From NCBI GenBank assembly GCA_963797115.1, contig CAWCOH010000001.1, forward strand, positions 3,224,001 through 3,288,000: a stretch of DNA of 64,000 nt. Direction: 5' to 3'. The position numbers and the translations under genes were made by a program. Source of the stretch: AP-15 sp963797115. Lineage in GTDB: Bacteria; Pseudomonadota; Alphaproteobacteria; ATCC43930; CGMCC-115725. Below the pieces are notes generated by a model. It ran no database searches and had not been told where the DNA came from. It saw only the letters and a list, made by a program, of their open reading frames with translations. The first letter of the stretch is position 1; every line of letters begins with the position of its first letter. Shown in pieces: positions 51,124 to 58,682 of the stretch.

Positions 51124-52509
51124 CTATCGCTTCAGCCGGCGAGGTAGACGAGGTAAAGGCAATATAGATGATGATGAAAGCGCTGAAGCTTTAGTGCGAC
51201 TGTTGCCCATTTGTGTGCGGCGGGTGCGAGCGGATGTCATGCCGTCGCCAACCTGCGGCGCACAGCATACAAGTTCGCCAGCCCGATCAGCACCACCACC
51301 TGCGCGGTGTTCTTGGCCAGCCCGCGATAGCGCACCTTGGCCTAGCCGAACTGCCGCTTGAGGATGCGGAAGAGGTGCTCGACCCGCGCCCGGATGCCGG
51401 AATTCCGCCGGTTGCGTTTCTCCTGGCTGTCGGAGAGCGCCGCCCCGAGGCTGCCCCCGGCCTTCGCCGAGGCAGGCTCTTGGGCTTGGCCTTGTCCTGG
51501 ATGCGCCAGACCATCCCCACGGCGCGAGCTCCGCGCTTATATTCGTCACTGGCGTAGCCCGCATCGCCGAACACCACCTGGTCGGCCTCGCGCAGCTCGT
51601 CAGCGGTCGCGCAATCTTTGGGTCGAGCACGTCGCGCAGCGCGTCGCCGAAGATGTTGACGCCGAATACGGTCACCATGATGGCGAGGCCCGGGAAGATC
51701 GCGATCCACGGCGCCGTCGACGCGAATTCCTCCGCACCGCCCTGCAACATTAGCCCCCAGGCCGGCACCGGCTCCTGCACGCCGAGCCCGAGATAGGACA
51801 GCCCGGCCTCGGCCAGGATCGCCTGACCGACAAACGTCGTCAGCATGATCAGAAACGGCGCCACCACGTTCGGCACCATGTGGCGCAGGATTATTCGCAG
51901 ATGGCCGAAACCGCAGACGCGCGCGGCGTCGATATAAGGGATCTCGCGGATTGCCAGCGCATTCGAGCGCACGACGCGGGCGCAGCGGGGAATGAGCGGG
52001 ATCGTGATCGCCGCGATTACGTTGTGGACGCCGGTACCGAAAATCGCCACCACCGCGAGCGCCATGATGATCAGCGGAAACGCCATCACCACATCGAGCA
52101 CGCGTTGGACGTATAGGTCGAGACGCCCGCCGAAATAGGCGCTGGCGACACCCACAACGAGACCGCTGAAGCCGCCGAGCGCCGCGGTCGAGAGGCCGAC
52201 GATCAGCGCGGTGCGGGCGCCGAAGATAATCCGCGAAAACATATCGCGCCCGAACTGGTCGGTGCCGAGCAGATGGGCCCAGCTCGGCGCCTCGGTCATC
52301 GCCGCGAAATCATTTTCGGTCGGAGGATAAGGCGCAATCCAGTCCGCCCCGATCCCAGCCACGGCAACCATCGCCACCAACAGCATGCCGAATGTGCCGA
52401 GCGGCTCATGGCGGACGAACCTCCACACCCTGTCAAAAAACGAGCCGCGGAGCGCCTCCACCTCGTCGAAGTCGCGGGCGAGAAAAGGGTCCGGCGCGGC
52501 AATCGTCAT
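51124..52509 (-). CDS. Peptide-type ABC transporter permease (DppC-like), C-terminus extended into an IS remnant
   Basis: The frame is 461 codons, but family homology ends at FGDALRDVLDPK (residue 298, about base 51616), a normal DppC length. The next 163 residues (ending 51124) come from the IS5 remnant. The permease part has helices such as GTFGMLLVAMVAVAGIGADWIAP, the conserved LLGTDQFGRDMFSRIIFGAR and the EAA loop YIDAARVCGFGHLRIILRHMVPNV. It forms the inner-membrane pore with the DppB-like protein encoded 9 bases upstream. The native stop codon appears to have been removed by the insertion. Confidence 0.82.
   Translation of the reverse strand: MTIAAPDPFLARDFDEVEALRGSFFDRVWRFVRHEPLGTFGMLLVAMVAVAGIGADWIAPYPPTENDFAAMTEAPSWAHLLGTDQFGRDMFSRIIFGARTALIVGLSTAALGGFSGLVVGVASAYFGGRLDLYVQRVLDVVMAFPLIIMALAVVAIFGTGVHNVIAAITIPLIPRCARVVRSNALAIREIPYIDAARVCGFGHLRIILRHMVPNVVAPFLIMLTTFVGQAILAEAGLSYLGLGVQEPVPAWGLMLQGGAEEFASTAPWIAIFPGLAIMVTVFGVNIFGDALRDVLDPKIARPLTSCARPTRWCSAMRATPVTNISAELAPWGWSGASRTRPSPRACLGEGRGQPRGGALRQPGETQPAEFRHPGAGRAPLPHPQAAVRLGQGALSRAGQEHRAGGGADRAGELVCCAPQVGDGMTSARTRRTQMGNSRTKASALSSSSILPLPRLPRRLKR
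51240..51612 (-). mobile_element. IS5-family transposase remnant (C-terminal part)
   Basis: Pieces of an IS5 DDE transposase are readable in more than one minus-strand frame: ELREADQVVFGDAGYASDEYKRGARAVGMVWRIQDKAKP (second catalytic Asp in GDAGY), then RRNSGIRARVEHLFRILKRQFG-stop-AKVRYRGLAKNTAQVVVLIGLANLYAVRRRL (third catalytic residue in RVEH). There is an in-frame TAG and at least one frameshift, and the N-terminal half is missing. It cannot be active. It abuts the last codons of the permease gene. Confidence 0.8.
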
Positions 52510-52518
52510 GGCGGCCTC

Positions 52519-53490
52519 TCAAGCAAAACGAATGCGCGGATCGAGCCACGCGTAGAACACATCGACAACCAGGTTGGTCAAGACAAAGATCGTCACGGTG
52601 AGCATGACCACCCCTTGCGTCAGGGTATAATCCTGATTTTGGACGGCCTGGACGAGCAGGCGGCCGACCCCGTTCAGGTTGAACACCTGCTCGGTGATGA
52701 CGAGGCCGCCGATCAGAAAGGCGAACTCGATGCCGATCACTGTGACGACCGGCAACATCGCATTCTTCAGCGCGTGGCGATTGATGATGAGACGATGGAC
52801 CAAGCCCTTGGCGCGCGCGGTGCGGATATAATCCTCACGCAGCACATCGAGCATGGCAGATCGGGTCATCCGCATCACCACCGCTGAGTAGCGATAGCCC
52901 ACGGTCACCGCCGGCAAGAAGGCGATCGTCAAATTTTGCAGCGGATCCTTCCACAGCGGGACGTAATTGATCGGCGGCATCCACGGGTGGCCAAAAAACA
53001 TCTGAGTGAGATCGAGAACGAGGAGCAGCGACATGATGCCGAGCCAGAACGACGGCGTCGCGATGCCCGCAATTGCAAAGCTCCGTACAAACAGATCGGT
53101 CCAGCTGTTTTGGCGCAATGCCGAGACGGTGCCGAGCGGGATGGCGATGATGACGGCAATCGTGGTGCCGAGTATCGCGATCTCGAGCGAAATCGGGAAA
53201 CGCGCGGCGATCTCGGCGATGACCGGCTTTCCCGACCACATCGAGGTCCCGAGATCGAGCCGGGCAAAGCCCCAGACAAAATCGATGAATTGGATCAAAA
53301 ACGGCCGGTCTATCCCTATCTCCGCATGGCAAGCGGCCAGCGCCTGCTCGGTGAAGCTGGTGCCGCCCGCACCGAGGCGAACCAGGCAAATGTCGCCGGG
53401 GATCAGGCGCATCAAGAAAAACACCAGCGCCGCCGCCCCGATCAGGGTCGGCACCACCAGCAAGACCCGTTTAATGATGTATCTGTACAT
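52519..53490 (-). CDS. Peptide-type ABC transporter permease (DppB-like)
   Basis: 323 residues. YIIKRVLLVVPTLIGAAALVFFLMRLIPGD is the first helix of DppB/OppB proteins. The EAA loop reads REDYIRTARAKGLVHRLIINRHALKNAMLPVVTVIG. There are six membrane spans. It is transcribed after four binding-protein genes and separated from them by a strong hairpin (53509-53552). It pairs with the DppC-like permease. Confidence 0.9.
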   Translation of the reverse strand: MYRYIIKRVLLVVPTLIGAAALVFFLMRLIPGDICLVRLGAGGTSFTEQALAACHAEIGIDRPFLIQFIDFVWGFARLDLGTSMWSGKPVIAEIAARFPISLEIAILGTTIAVIIAIPLGTVSALRQNSWTDLFVRSFAIAGIATPSFWLGIMSLLLVLDLTQMFFGHPWMPPINYVPLWKDPLQNLTIAFLPAVTVGYRYSAVVMRMTRSAMLDVLREDYIRTARAKGLVHRLIINRHALKNAMLPVVTVIGIEFAFLIGGLVITEQVFNLNGVGRLLVQAVQNQDYTLTQGVVMLTVTIFVLTNLVVDVFYAWLDPRIRFA

Positions 53491-53508
53491 ACCGTCTTCT
53501 CGGAGCTC

Positions 53509-53552
53509 GTCCCGGCTACGGCGCCCTATAGCGGGGGCGCCGTAGCCGGGAC
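53509..53552. terminator. Strong intercistronic hairpin between binding-protein and permease genes
   Basis: A perfect 18-bp stem (GTCCCGGCTACGGCGCCC at 53509-53526, its complement at 53535-53552) with an 8-base loop, placed 22 bases after the last binding-protein stop and 18 bases before the DppB-like start on the minus strand. No T-run follows, so full termination is unlikely. In similar transport operons such structures stabilise upstream mRNA or reduce downstream expression. Confidence 0.6.
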
Positions 53553-53574
53553 CTCGGGTTCCCTTCTTAGCTTT

Positions 53575-55227
53575 CTATCCTGCGAGCTTCGGTTCCGCAG
53601 TGCACTCGCCGCAGTGCGGCGGCTCGAGCCAGATCGTCCCCAGATCCTGATTGGAATAGTGGCTGGGACCGATCTTCCAGCCACGGACGTAGGAGCGCAG
53701 CGGCACCAGCCGGTTCCACCAGAACGTCAGGATAAAATGCCCCTCCTCGTCGAGCACGCGCTTGTTGAACTGGAGCATCAGGGCGCGCTGCTTCGCAGGA
53801 TCGGTCTCGTGCAGCATCTTCTCGTAGATGTCGGCTTCTTTCGGATCCTCGTAATAGCCGTAATTCGCCATGTTGAGCGAGTGCGGCAACCAGGGTTGGA
53901 CATCGATCACCGGGTTGACGATGCCGTGGCAACTGCCGCCGGTCGAGACGCTGAAATCACCGCTGCGCAGCGCCGCGAACCAAGGGCCGGTCGGGACGAC
54001 CTGCTGCGTCACATGCAACCCAATCTTGCTCCATTGATCGATCAGCCAAGTCCCAAGGTATTTGTAGGGCTGATCGACGTTGCGGTTGTTCATCTCGAAG
54101 GTCAGGCCTTCGGCGCCGGCCTCTTTGAGCAGCCGGCGTGCCTCAGCCCGCGACTTCTCGATATCCGGCCAGAAGCCGGCGATCTTCTCCAGCTCCTCCT
54201 TGCTCGGCGCCAGCGGCGAGCCCGGAAAGACGAGGCTGCCGACCGTGTTCATGAGGCTCACCTTGGAGAGGCCCTCTGCACTGCCCCAGCGGTCGATCGC
54301 CAGGATCAAGGCGCGTCGCACCCGCACGTCGTCGAACGGCTTCTTCTTGTGGTTGATCCAGGCCCCCAGAGTACAGTTCCAGTCGTGCTGCTGCACCACG
54401 ATCTTGTCGCCTAGTTCCTCCTTCAACTGGTCCATCGCGGAGGGCGGATAGCCGCGAAACTCGGTCGCCGCCCGGTCGGCCCGGATCGCATCGAGCTGCA
54501 CCGCCTGCTTCGGCGCATAGATCCCGACAAAGCCGTCGAGATAGGGCAGCCCCTTATGATAATAATCGGGGTTGCGCACCCCCTTGATCGATTGACCGAT
54601 TTGGTATCCGGCGAACTTGAACGGGCCGGATCCTAGGATGTTCTTCTCGTACCAGTGGATGTCCTTGTCGAGCACCTTCTTCTGGTAGATCCAGTTATAG
54701 GGATCGGCGAGCGCCGGCAGAAACGCCGTCGTCGGGAACTTCAGGTGAAAGACGACGGTGTGCTCGTCCGGCGCCTCGATCTTCTCGACCATCATGAAAT
54801 TACTGGAGCGCGGGCTCATAATGCCTTCCGGCGGAAAGGCGATCTTGTTGAAGCTCGCCGCGACATCCGCGGCGGTCAGTTTGTCCCCGTTGTGGAACTT
54901 GACGTCGTCGCGGATCTTGAAGGTGTAGGTCTTCCCGCCGTCGATCGGATCGGGCATGTTGGTGCACAGATCGCAGACGATGTCGGTGGTCGATCCCGGG
55001 TTGTAGGGGTTGACCCGGATCAGGACGCTGTAGAACGGCGCCGCCGTGTGGATCAAGGCGTAGGTCTGCTCGCGCTGCCCGTCGAAGCTCGGCGGCGCGT
55101 CCGCCGGGATCATGTACGTCAGCGTGCCGCCGTATTTCGCTTCCTCGTCTTGCGCTACTGCAGGCCCCGTCGCCGCGAGGGCGGCGATTACGCCGGCTCT
55201 GCACAATGATATCAACCGATTTCCCAT
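53575..55227 (-). CDS. ABC transporter substrate-binding protein, family 5 (paralogue 1 of 4)
   Basis: 550 residues with a signal peptide (VIAALAATGPAVAQ). SBP family 5 features are YGGTLTYMIPADAPPSFDG, KTYTFKIRDDVKFHNGDKLTAADV, and GVRNPDYYHKGLPYLDGF. It binds peptides or similar solutes in the periplasm for the DppBCDF-like complex of this operon. It is the last and most distal of four tandem paralogues, and very similar to copies 2 and 4 (shared blocks IYAPKQAVQLDAIRAD and EFRGYPPSAMDQL). It ends PPHCGECTAEPKLAG, a Cys-containing tail conserved in all four. Confidence 0.9.
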   Translation of the reverse strand: MGNRLISLCRAGVIAALAATGPAVAQDEEAKYGGTLTYMIPADAPPSFDGQREQTYALIHTAAPFYSVLIRVNPYNPGSTTDIVCDLCTNMPDPIDGGKTYTFKIRDDVKFHNGDKLTAADVAASFNKIAFPPEGIMSPRSSNFMMVEKIEAPDEHTVVFHLKFPTTAFLPALADPYNWIYQKKVLDKDIHWYEKNILGSGPFKFAGYQIGQSIKGVRNPDYYHKGLPYLDGFVGIYAPKQAVQLDAIRADRAATEFRGYPPSAMDQLKEELGDKIVVQQHDWNCTLGAWINHKKKPFDDVRVRRALILAIDRWGSAEGLSKVSLMNTVGSLVFPGSPLAPSKEELEKIAGFWPDIEKSRAEARRLLKEAGAEGLTFEMNNRNVDQPYKYLGTWLIDQWSKIGLHVTQQVVPTGPWFAALRSGDFSVSTGGSCHGIVNPVIDVQPWLPHSLNMANYGYYEDPKEADIYEKMLHETDPAKQRALMLQFNKRVLDEEGHFILTFWWNRLVPLRSYVRGWKIGPSHYSNQDLGTIWLEPPHCGECTAEPKLAG

Positions 55228-55265
55228 TCTATCCTCCTGTTCATTGGCAAATTTTGCTCTCTCCT

Positions 55266-55306
55266 TCTTTTTCTTTGTCTCCGTCTTTTTCTTTGTCTCC
55301 GTCTTT
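55266..55306. repeat. 18-bp tandem repeat between binding-protein genes 2 and 1
   Basis: Two perfect copies of TCTTTTTCTTTGTCTCCG (55266-55283, 55284-55301) plus a partial third. In the mRNA (minus strand) it is a purine-rich A/G tract 40-80 bases before the start of binding protein 1. Confidence 0.8.
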
Positions 55307-55342
55307 GTTTTGTCCCGGCTTTTGCTTTGTCCAGGCCTCCTG

Positions 55343-56992
55343 CTATCCTGCCGGTTTCGGAGCGTCTGTGCACTCCCCGCATTGAGGCGGCGACAGCCAG
55401 ATCGTCCCTAGGTCTTGGTTGAGATAATGGCTCGGACTGATTTTCCAGCCATGGACGTAAGACCGCAGCGGTACCAGCCGGTTCCACCACAGCAGAAACG
55501 CCACGTGGACTTCCTTGTCCATCACCTGCTTGACGAACTCGTACATCAACTCGCGCTGCTTCTTGGGGTCGCTCTCGTGCAGCATCGCCTCGTGCAGCTC
55601 GATTTCCTTCGGGTCTTCGTAGTAGCCGTAATTCGACGGGTTGACTGAGCTGGGCAAGTAGGCGTGCACGTCGAGCAGCGGGTTGACGATGTTCTGGCAG
55701 TTGCCGGCCAGCCCGACCTCGAAATCGCCGCTGCGCAGGGTGCTGAACCACGGGCCCGTCGGCACCACCTTCTGTGTGACTTTGACCCCGATTTTGGCCC
55801 ACTGGTCGACCACCCAGGTGCCGTTATATTTGTAGGGCTGATCGACGTTGCGATTTAAGAGCTCAAAGGTGAGCCCTTCGACTCCAGCCTCCTTCAACAG
55901 GCGGCGCGCCTCGGCCCGCGACTTCTCGATGTCGGGCGAGAACCCGGCGATCTTCTCCAGTTCCTCCTTGGTCGGGGCCAATGGCGATCCGGGGAATACA
56001 AGGCTTCCGACCGTCTTGACGATGGCAATCTTGGAGAGATTCGGCGCGGTGCCCCAGCGATCGATCGCCAGGGTTAGGGCTCGGCGCACCCGCACGTCGT
56101 CGAACGGTTTTTTCTGGTGGTTGAACCAGATCAGGTGACCGCAATTCCAGTCGCTTTGCTGCACCTCAATCTTGTCGCCCAGCTCCTGCTTCAACTGGTC
56201 CATTGCCGAGGGCGGATAGCCGCGGAACTCGGTCGCTGCCCGGTCGGCGCGGATCGCATCGAGCTGCACCGCCTGCTTCGGTGCGTAGATTCCTATAAAG
56301 CCGTCAAGATAAGGCAGACCCTTGTGGTAGTAGTCAGGATTGCGCACCCCCTTGATCGACTGGCCGATCTCATACGAGGCGAATTTGAATGGGCCTGAGC
56401 CCATAATGTTCTTCTCGTACCAGTGGATGTCCTCGTCGAGGACCTTCTTTTGGTAGATCCAATTGTAGGGATCGGCGAGCGCCGGCATAAATGCACTGGT
56501 CGGAAACTTCAGGCGGATGACGACAGTGCTCGGATCAGTCGCCTCGATCTTGTCGACCATTATGAAGTTGCTGGAACGTGGGCTCAGCACTCCTTCCGGC
56601 GGAAAGGCGATCTTATTCAAGCTCGCCGCCACATCCTCGGCCGTAAGTTTGTCGCCATTGTGGAACTTGACGTCCTGACGGATCTTGAACGTGTAGGTCT
56701 TGCCGCCGTCGGTCGGCTTGGGCATCTCGGTGCACAGGTCGCAGACAATGTCGGTCGTTGACCCGGGATTATAGGGATTGATCCGCACGAGCGCGCTGTA
56801 AAAGGGTGCCGCCGAGTGGATCGTAGCGTAGGTCTGTTCGCGTTGCGCGTCGAAGCTCGGCGGCGCGTCAGCCGGGATCATAAAGGTCAGGGTACCGCCG
56901 TATTTGGCGCTCTCGTCCTGCGCCGCCGCCGGTACGGCCGCGGCGAGGGCAACGGCCAGTCCGGCTCCCCATAAACGTAATTGCAGACCCAT
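55343..56992 (-). CDS. ABC transporter substrate-binding protein, family 5 (paralogue 2 of 4)
   Basis: 549 residues from ATG 56992 (MGLQLRLWGAGLAVALAAAVPAAAQ, a signal peptide); the longer frame overlaps paralogue 3 and is not used. It shares nearly all blocks with paralogues 1 and 4: YGGTLTFMIPADAPPSFDAQREQTYATIHS, SSNFIMVDKIEA, KGVRNPDYYHKGLPYLDGFIG. The C-terminal LSPPQCGECTDAPKPAG is conserved. Differences cluster in the ligand-side segments (for example WNCGHLIWFNHQKKPF), which suggests different solute preference. Confidence 0.9.
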   Translation of the reverse strand: MGLQLRLWGAGLAVALAAAVPAAAQDESAKYGGTLTFMIPADAPPSFDAQREQTYATIHSAAPFYSALVRINPYNPGSTTDIVCDLCTEMPKPTDGGKTYTFKIRQDVKFHNGDKLTAEDVAASLNKIAFPPEGVLSPRSSNFIMVDKIEATDPSTVVIRLKFPTSAFMPALADPYNWIYQKKVLDEDIHWYEKNIMGSGPFKFASYEIGQSIKGVRNPDYYHKGLPYLDGFIGIYAPKQAVQLDAIRADRAATEFRGYPPSAMDQLKQELGDKIEVQQSDWNCGHLIWFNHQKKPFDDVRVRRALTLAIDRWGTAPNLSKIAIVKTVGSLVFPGSPLAPTKEELEKIAGFSPDIEKSRAEARRLLKEAGVEGLTFELLNRNVDQPYKYNGTWVVDQWAKIGVKVTQKVVPTGPWFSTLRSGDFEVGLAGNCQNIVNPLLDVHAYLPSSVNPSNYGYYEDPKEIELHEAMLHESDPKKQRELMYEFVKQVMDKEVHVAFLLWWNRLVPLRSYVHGWKISPSHYLNQDLGTIWLSPPQCGECTDAPKPAG

Positions 56993-57009
56993 AGTTTTCT
57001 CCTGTTCCG

Positions 57010-58665
57010 CTAACCCGATCCCGCGGGTTTTGGCTCCGCCGTGCATGCGCCGCAATGCGGCGGATCGAGCCAGATCGTCGACAGATCCTGGTTGAGGTAG
57101 TGGCTCGGGCTGATCTTCCACCCCTCCACATACGACCGGTAGGGAATGATCCGATACCACCACAATACCCAAATCTCGTGGGCCTGCGTATCGAGCACGT
57201 GCTTTTCGAAAGCGCGCATCAAAGCGCGCTGCTTGGGGAAGTCGGTCTCGCGCAGCATCTTGTTGTAGAGGTCGACCTCCGCCTGGTCCTCATAGTAGCC
57301 GTAATTCGCGGAGTAGATCGAACTCGGCAGGTACGCTTGGACGTCGAGCAGCGGATTGGGCACACCATGGCAGTTGGCTATCAGGGCGACCTGGAAGTTG
57401 CCCGTACGCAGCGCTTCCAGTTCCGGGCCGGTCGGAAGTATGCGCTGCGTCACGTGGAGCCCGATCTTGCTCCACTCGTCGACGAGCCAGGTGCCGACAT
57501 ATTTGTAGGGCTGGTCGACGGCCCGGTTCAACAGCTCGAAACTAAGCCCCTCGGCCCCCGCCTCCTTCAGCAGACGCCTTGCTTCTGCCCGCGATTTCTC
57601 GATGTCCGGCCAGAAGCCGGCGATCGTCTGCAGTTCCTCCTTGGTCGCGGCCAGCGGCGAGCCCGGAAACACGATGCCGCCGACCGTGCGGACATTGGCG
57701 ATCTTGGAGATCGCCGGCGCGCCCTTCCATTGGTCGATCGCAAGGGCCAGTGCCCGGCGCACCCGGGCATCGTCGAAGGGTTTCTTCTTGTCGTTGGGGG
57801 TTACCAGATTGCCGCAGTTCCAATCGCTTTCCTGCACAGTGAGGGCGTCGCCGAGTGTCTTTTTGAGCTCGTCACGGGTCGAGGGCGGAAAACCGCGGAA
57901 CTCGATCGCCGCGCGGTCGCCGCGGATGGCATCGACCCGGACAGCTTGCTTTGGGGCATAAATGCCGCTGAAGCCATCGAGGTACGGCAGCCCTTTGTGG
58001 TAATAATCAGGGTTGCGCACGCCCTTGATCGACTGGCCGGTTTCGTATTCGACGAACTTGAACGGACCGGAGCCGAGAATGTTCTTCTCGTACCAGCGCG
58101 GATCCTTGTCGAGGATTTCCTTTTTGTAAATCAAGGTGAAGGGGTCGGCAAGCGCCGGTAGAAACGCGTTTGTTGCGAACTTGAGGCGGAAGACGACCGT
58201 CGTTGGGTCGGGCGCTTCGACCTTATCGACCATCTCGTACCAACTGGCGCGCGGACTCAGCACGCCTTGTGGCGGGTGTATGATCATCTCCCAGCTCGCC
58301 GCCACATCGGCAGCACTCAGCGGCGAGCCGTCATGGAACTTGACCCCCTCGCGGATCTTGAAGGTGTAGGTCTTACCGTCATCGGTCGGCTGCGGCATCG
58401 CCGTGCACAAATCACAGACAAAGTCGGTCGTCGAGGACGGCTTCTCCGGGTTGACCCGGATCAGCACGCTATAAAACGGGGCGACCGAATGCAGGGTCGC
58501 AAACGTGCCCTCGCGATGCGCGTCGAAGCTCGGCGGCGCGTCCGCCGGGATCATGTAGGTCAGAGTGCCGCCGTATTTCGCACCCTCCTCCTGCGCCGCG
58601 GCCGGCGCGGCCGCGGCGAGCGCGCCCGCCAATCCGGCTCCCCACAAGGATAAATGCACCCCCAT
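57010..58665 (-). CDS. ABC transporter substrate-binding protein, family 5 (paralogue 3 of 4, most diverged)
   Basis: 551 residues from ATG 58665 (MGVHLSLWGAGLAGALAAAAPAAAQ); the frame continues upstream as overlap of paralogue 4. It keeps the family layout but diverges in many positions: AVRVDAIRGDRAAIEFRGFPPSTRDEL instead of AVQLDAIRADRAATEFRGYPPSAMDQL, and IWVLWWYRIIPYRSYVEGWKISPSHY near the end. The tail PPHCGACTAEPKPAGSG is present. It starts 17 bases after paralogue 4 ends. Confidence 0.9.
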   Translation of the reverse strand: MGVHLSLWGAGLAGALAAAAPAAAQEEGAKYGGTLTYMIPADAPPSFDAHREGTFATLHSVAPFYSVLIRVNPEKPSSTTDFVCDLCTAMPQPTDDGKTYTFKIREGVKFHDGSPLSAADVAASWEMIIHPPQGVLSPRASWYEMVDKVEAPDPTTVVFRLKFATNAFLPALADPFTLIYKKEILDKDPRWYEKNILGSGPFKFVEYETGQSIKGVRNPDYYHKGLPYLDGFSGIYAPKQAVRVDAIRGDRAAIEFRGFPPSTRDELKKTLGDALTVQESDWNCGNLVTPNDKKKPFDDARVRRALALAIDQWKGAPAISKIANVRTVGGIVFPGSPLAATKEELQTIAGFWPDIEKSRAEARRLLKEAGAEGLSFELLNRAVDQPYKYVGTWLVDEWSKIGLHVTQRILPTGPELEALRTGNFQVALIANCHGVPNPLLDVQAYLPSSIYSANYGYYEDQAEVDLYNKMLRETDFPKQRALMRAFEKHVLDTQAHEIWVLWWYRIIPYRSYVEGWKISPSHYLNQDLSTIWLDPPHCGACTAEPKPAGSG

Positions 58666-58682
58666 CGTTTCCTCCAGCACTC

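Noticed and set aside
52936..54414. 492-codon plus-strand ORF opposite the permease and binding protein 1
   Set aside because: Antisense shadow without domains; the same pattern appears opposite the other binding proteins.
55266..55306. 18-bp tandem repeat considered as CRISPR or iteron origin
   Set aside because: The repeats are directly adjacent without spacers, only two units, and no replication gene is near.
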